9,207 nucleotides of DNA. It comes from Gammaproteobacteria bacterium. GTDB lineage: Bacteria > Pseudomonadota > Gammaproteobacteria > Nitrosococcales > Methylophagaceae. The notes under the pieces were generated by a model, which was given only the letters and a program-made list of their open reading frames with translations, was not told the DNA's origin and did not search any database. How positions within the stretch are numbered: position 1 is the first letter of the stretch; every line of letters starts with the position of its first letter. A program made the position numbers and the translations under genes. Shown one piece after another: positions 6,896 through 9,207 of the stretch. Location of the stretch: positions 41,787 through 50,993 of the forward strand of contig NVVP01000002.1 in assembly GCA_002402245.1 (NCBI GenBank), written 5' to 3'.

Positions 6896-8658
6896 ACGAA
6901 AATGAACAAATTCTTAGCCCAACTGAAATCTATAAACGCTTAGTTGGCTATGTAAAACCGTATTGGAAAGCTTTTTCAATTGCCATCTTAGCCATGGTGG
7001 TATTTGCCGCAACGGAAACCGGCTTAGCGGCAATAATGAAATTACTGATGGACGGTAGTTTTGTTGATCGTGACCCTGCTACGATTAAATTGATTCCGTT
7101 GTTGTTGATCGGCCTTTTTCTCATTAGAGGTGTAGCTAATTTTATTACCACTTATGGCCTTGGCTGGATTGCACGTAATGTCATTAAAAGCTTACGAGCT
7201 GAAATGTTTGATCGTCTGCTAGTTTTACCTGCCAGCTTTTATGACCAAAGTACCTCGGGTCAGCTGATGTCAAAACTACTCTATGATGTTGAGCAAGTTG
7301 CTAATGCGACCACTGATGCGATCTTAACCTTGATCCGCGATAGTCTTATTATTATCGGTTTATTAGCCTGGATGATTTACCTTAATGGCATGTTGTCATT
7401 GATCCTATTACTAACCATTCCATTGATCGCCGTATTAGTCTTTAAAATTAGTTCACGCTTTCGAAAAATAAGTAAAAACATTCAAGACTCAATGGGCAAT
7501 GTTAGCCATATTAGTAGTGAAATTATCGAAGGTCACCGTGAAGTTAAAACCTTTGGTAGCCAAGACTATGAAAGTGAACGCTTCAATCAAGCCAATCAAG
7601 ATAACCGTCGTCAAAGTATGCGCATGGTCAGCACTGATGCTATTAGCCAACCGATTATTCAACTTATAACAGTATTAGGTTTAGCGGGGGTTATTTACCT
7701 TGCCACCCTGCCAACAATGCTTGAAAGCATTACCGTTGGTGGCTTTATTTCCTTTATTACCGCTATGTTTATGATCCTCACCCCGCTAAAAAGGTTAACT
7801 AAAATAAACTCAAAGCTGCAACGAGGCATTGCCGCCGCCCAAAGCATATTTACCTTAATCGATGAAGTCGCTGAACCTGATCTAGGCACTAAAACCCTCG
7901 CTAGAGCACGAGGAGAAATCAACTATAAAGCCATCAGTTTTGCCTATAATAATGATGGACACAATGTTCTAGATGATATTTCATTTCATGCTAAAGCTGG
8001 CCAAACCATTGCTTTTGTCGGTCATTCTGGCAGCGGTAAAACCACTTTAGTAAGCTTATTATCTCGCCTATACCCGATACAACAAGGCGCGATTGAAATT
8101 GATGGCATTAACATTGATGAATTGAAACTAGATGATTTACGCGAACAAATTTCCTTAGTAAATCAAAATGTTATTTTATTCAATGACACTATCGCCAATA
8201 ATATCTGCTACGGCCATAAAGAGTCTGTCAGCAATGAGAAGATTATTGCCGCCGCCAAAGCGGCGCATGCATGGGACTTTATCAATCAACTACCTGAAGG
8301 TCTAGCCACTCAAGTAGGACAAAATGGTGTGTTACTGTCTGGTGGTCAACGTCAACGTTTAGCTATTGCTCGCGCCCTATTACGTGATGCACCTATCTTA
8401 ATCCTTGATGAAGCTACAGCCTCACTAGACTCCGTTGCCGAACGTCATATTCAACAAGCACTAGATTCCTTGATGGCCGACCGTACCACCTTAGTCATTG
8501 CCCATCGCCTATCTACAATTGAAAATGCCGATACTATTATCGTCATGCATGATGGTCATATCGTAGAATCAGGCACGCATACTGAATTATTAGCTAAAGG
8601 CCAACATTATGCTGAATTACATCGCCTACAGTTTCAAACAAATGATAGCTCAGACTAA
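6892..8658 (+). CDS. msbA: Lipid A export ABC transporter, ATP-binding/permease protein MsbA
   Basis: MsbA is a homodimeric half-transporter that flips the lipid A-core across the inner membrane using ATP. At 588 aa it is close to E. coli MsbA (582). An N-terminal six-helix domain (about 25-325) is followed by a nucleotide-binding domain: Walker A GHSGSGKTT (377-385, Lys383), signature LSGGQRQR (482-489), Walker B ILILDE (502-507, catalytic Glu507), then ATASLD, and switch His538 in IAHRLST. Each lies one residue from its E. coli position. Arg79 and Arg149 match E. coli Arg78 and Arg148, and Lys300 matches Lys299, all linked to lipid A headgroup binding; the residue matching Arg296 appears to be Thr297. 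The start overlaps the exbD stop by 4 nt and lacks a clear ribosome site, which fits reinitiation after exbD. The stop overlaps lpxK in TAATG. Context with lpxK supports MsbA over other exporter-type half-transporters. Confidence 0.95.
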   Translation: MNENEQILSPTEIYKRLVGYVKPYWKAFSIAILAMVVFAATETGLAAIMKLLMDGSFVDRDPATIKLIPLLLIGLFLIRGVANFITTYGLGWIARNVIKSLRAEMFDRLLVLPASFYDQSTSGQLMSKLLYDVEQVANATTDAILTLIRDSLIIIGLLAWMIYLNGMLSLILLLTIPLIAVLVFKISSRFRKISKNIQDSMGNVSHISSEIIEGHREVKTFGSQDYESERFNQANQDNRRQSMRMVSTDAISQPIIQLITVLGLAGVIYLATLPTMLESITVGGFISFITAMFMILTPLKRLTKINSKLQRGIAAAQSIFTLIDEVAEPDLGTKTLARARGEINYKAISFAYNNDGHNVLDDISFHAKAGQTIAFVGHSGSGKTTLVSLLSRLYPIQQGAIEIDGINIDELKLDDLREQISLVNQNVILFNDTIANNICYGHKESVSNEKIIAAAKAAHAWDFINQLPEGLATQVGQNGVLLSGGQRQRLAIARALLRDAPILILDEATASLDSVAERHIQQALDSLMADRTTLVIAHRLSTIENADTIIVMHDGHIVESGTHTELLAKGQHYAELHRLQFQTNDSSD

Positions 8659-9207
8659 TGCAATGGCTGGTTACTAGTTGGTATAGCCCCAGTCCAATTC
8701 GATGGCTTTTAGCACCCTTATCAGCACTCTATTTCGGCATTATTTGGCTACGTAAGCAGCTTTATAATATTGGTCTATTCAAACAAGTAACATTAGCCGC
8801 CCCCGTTATTATCGTCGGCAATATTACCGTGGGCGGTACCGGCAAAACACCGACTGTTATTTGGCTTGCACAGCAGTTAAAACAAGCAGGATTCCAACCC
8901 GGCATTATTAGCCGCGGTTATGGCGGTCAAGCCAGTTATTATCCTTTCATGGTCAGCCCAGATAGCTTGGCTAGTGAAGTAGGGGATGAGCCACTATTAT
9001 TGAGTCAGCGCACCCAATGCCCAGTTGTCATTGGGCCTAATCGGGCTGAAGTAGGACAATATTTATTAGATAATACTAATTGCAATATCATCATTAGTGA
9101 TGATGGTTTGCAGCACTATGCCTTACAACGTGATATTGAACTAATAGTAGTCGATGGACAACGCTTATTTGGTAATGGCTATTGCTTACCTGCTGGCCCT
9201 TTGCGAG
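8658..9207 (+). CDS. lpxK: Tetraacyldisaccharide 4'-kinase LpxK, 5' part (right end cut by window)
   Basis: LpxK phosphorylates the 4' position of the tetraacyl disaccharide 1-phosphate to make lipid IVA, at the cytoplasmic face of the inner membrane. The frame from ATG 8658 stays open for 183 codons to the window edge; the full protein is usually about 330 aa. Seen in order: an N-terminal membrane-anchoring stretch (about 15-32), the unusual P-loop GNITVGGTGKTP (54-65, Lys63), ISRGYGG (84-90), VGDEPLLL (108-115), ISDDGLQHYALQRD (146-159) and VVDGQRLFGNG (164-174), ending within LPAGPLR. These are signature blocks of the family. The start overlaps the msbA stop by 1 nt (TAATG) and lacks a strong ribosome site, so it probably relies on coupling. 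The missing C-terminal half cannot be checked. Confidence 0.96.
   Translation, partial: MQWLVTSWYSPSPIRWLLAPLSALYFGIIWLRKQLYNIGLFKQVTLAAPVIIVGNITVGGTGKTPTVIWLAQQLKQAGFQPGIISRGYGGQASYYPFMVSPDSLASEVGDEPLLLSQRTQCPVVIGPNRAEVGQYLLDNTNCNIIISDDGLQHYALQRDIELIVVDGQRLFGNGYCLPAGPLR

Noticed and set aside
37..8256. Shared stretch AAGATTATTGCCGC in rpiA (near 37) and msbA (near 8240)
   Set aside because: Both encode Glu-Lys-Ile-Ile-Ala-Ala-Ala in unrelated proteins; chance.

Overview
The window looks like an AT-rich gammaproteobacterial chromosome (roughly 40% GC by eye, not computed). RpiA, LolD, MsbA and LpxK all resemble their E. coli counterparts closely, and the set of lipid A and lipoprotein export genes is that of a Gram-negative cell with an outer membrane. 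The gene order lolC/lolD, a DUF2062 gene, comEC, exbB, exbD, (msbA), lpxK recalls the neighbourhood seen in pseudomonads and other gammaproteobacteria. I cannot name the genus. There is no sign of a mobile element, CRISPR array, tRNA or rRNA, and no gap between genes reaches 100 bases.

Layout: (1) 1-390 is the 3' part of rpiA, closed by a clear intrinsic terminator at 405-440. (2) 458-2375 is a two-gene lipoprotein-release ABC transporter: one LolC/LolE-type permease overlapping the ATPase gene lolD by 8 nt. No second permease gene follows, and the permease mixes LolC-like and LolE-like segments, so this may be a LolF-type system. (3) 2432-2920 is ogt, a DNA alkyl-damage repair methyltransferase. 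It runs tail to tail, with 1 bp between, against (4) a DUF2062 membrane protein on the minus strand (2922-3446). (5) comEC (3492-5759), the inner-membrane DNA-uptake channel, is divergent from the DUF2062 gene and is followed by two hairpins, the second terminator-like. (6) 5838 to the window end is a tightly packed operon exbB-exbD-msbA-lpxK. Its junctions overlap by 1, 4 and 1 nt, and lpxK is cut by the right edge.

How they work together: the window is mostly envelope biogenesis. LolC/LolD extracts lipoproteins from the inner membrane, LpxK adds the 4'-phosphate to lipid A, and MsbA flips the lipid A core across the inner membrane. An ExbB/ExbD proton-channel pair without a TonB gene is built into the same operon as MsbA and LpxK; its job there is the most open question in the window. 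RpiA, Ogt and ComEC are neighbours with unrelated roles. I found no convincing evidence of an undescribed defence, mobile or RNA system. The points worth a second look are the hybrid Lol permease, the ExbB/ExbD pair in the lipid A operon, and the DUF2062-comEC pairing.
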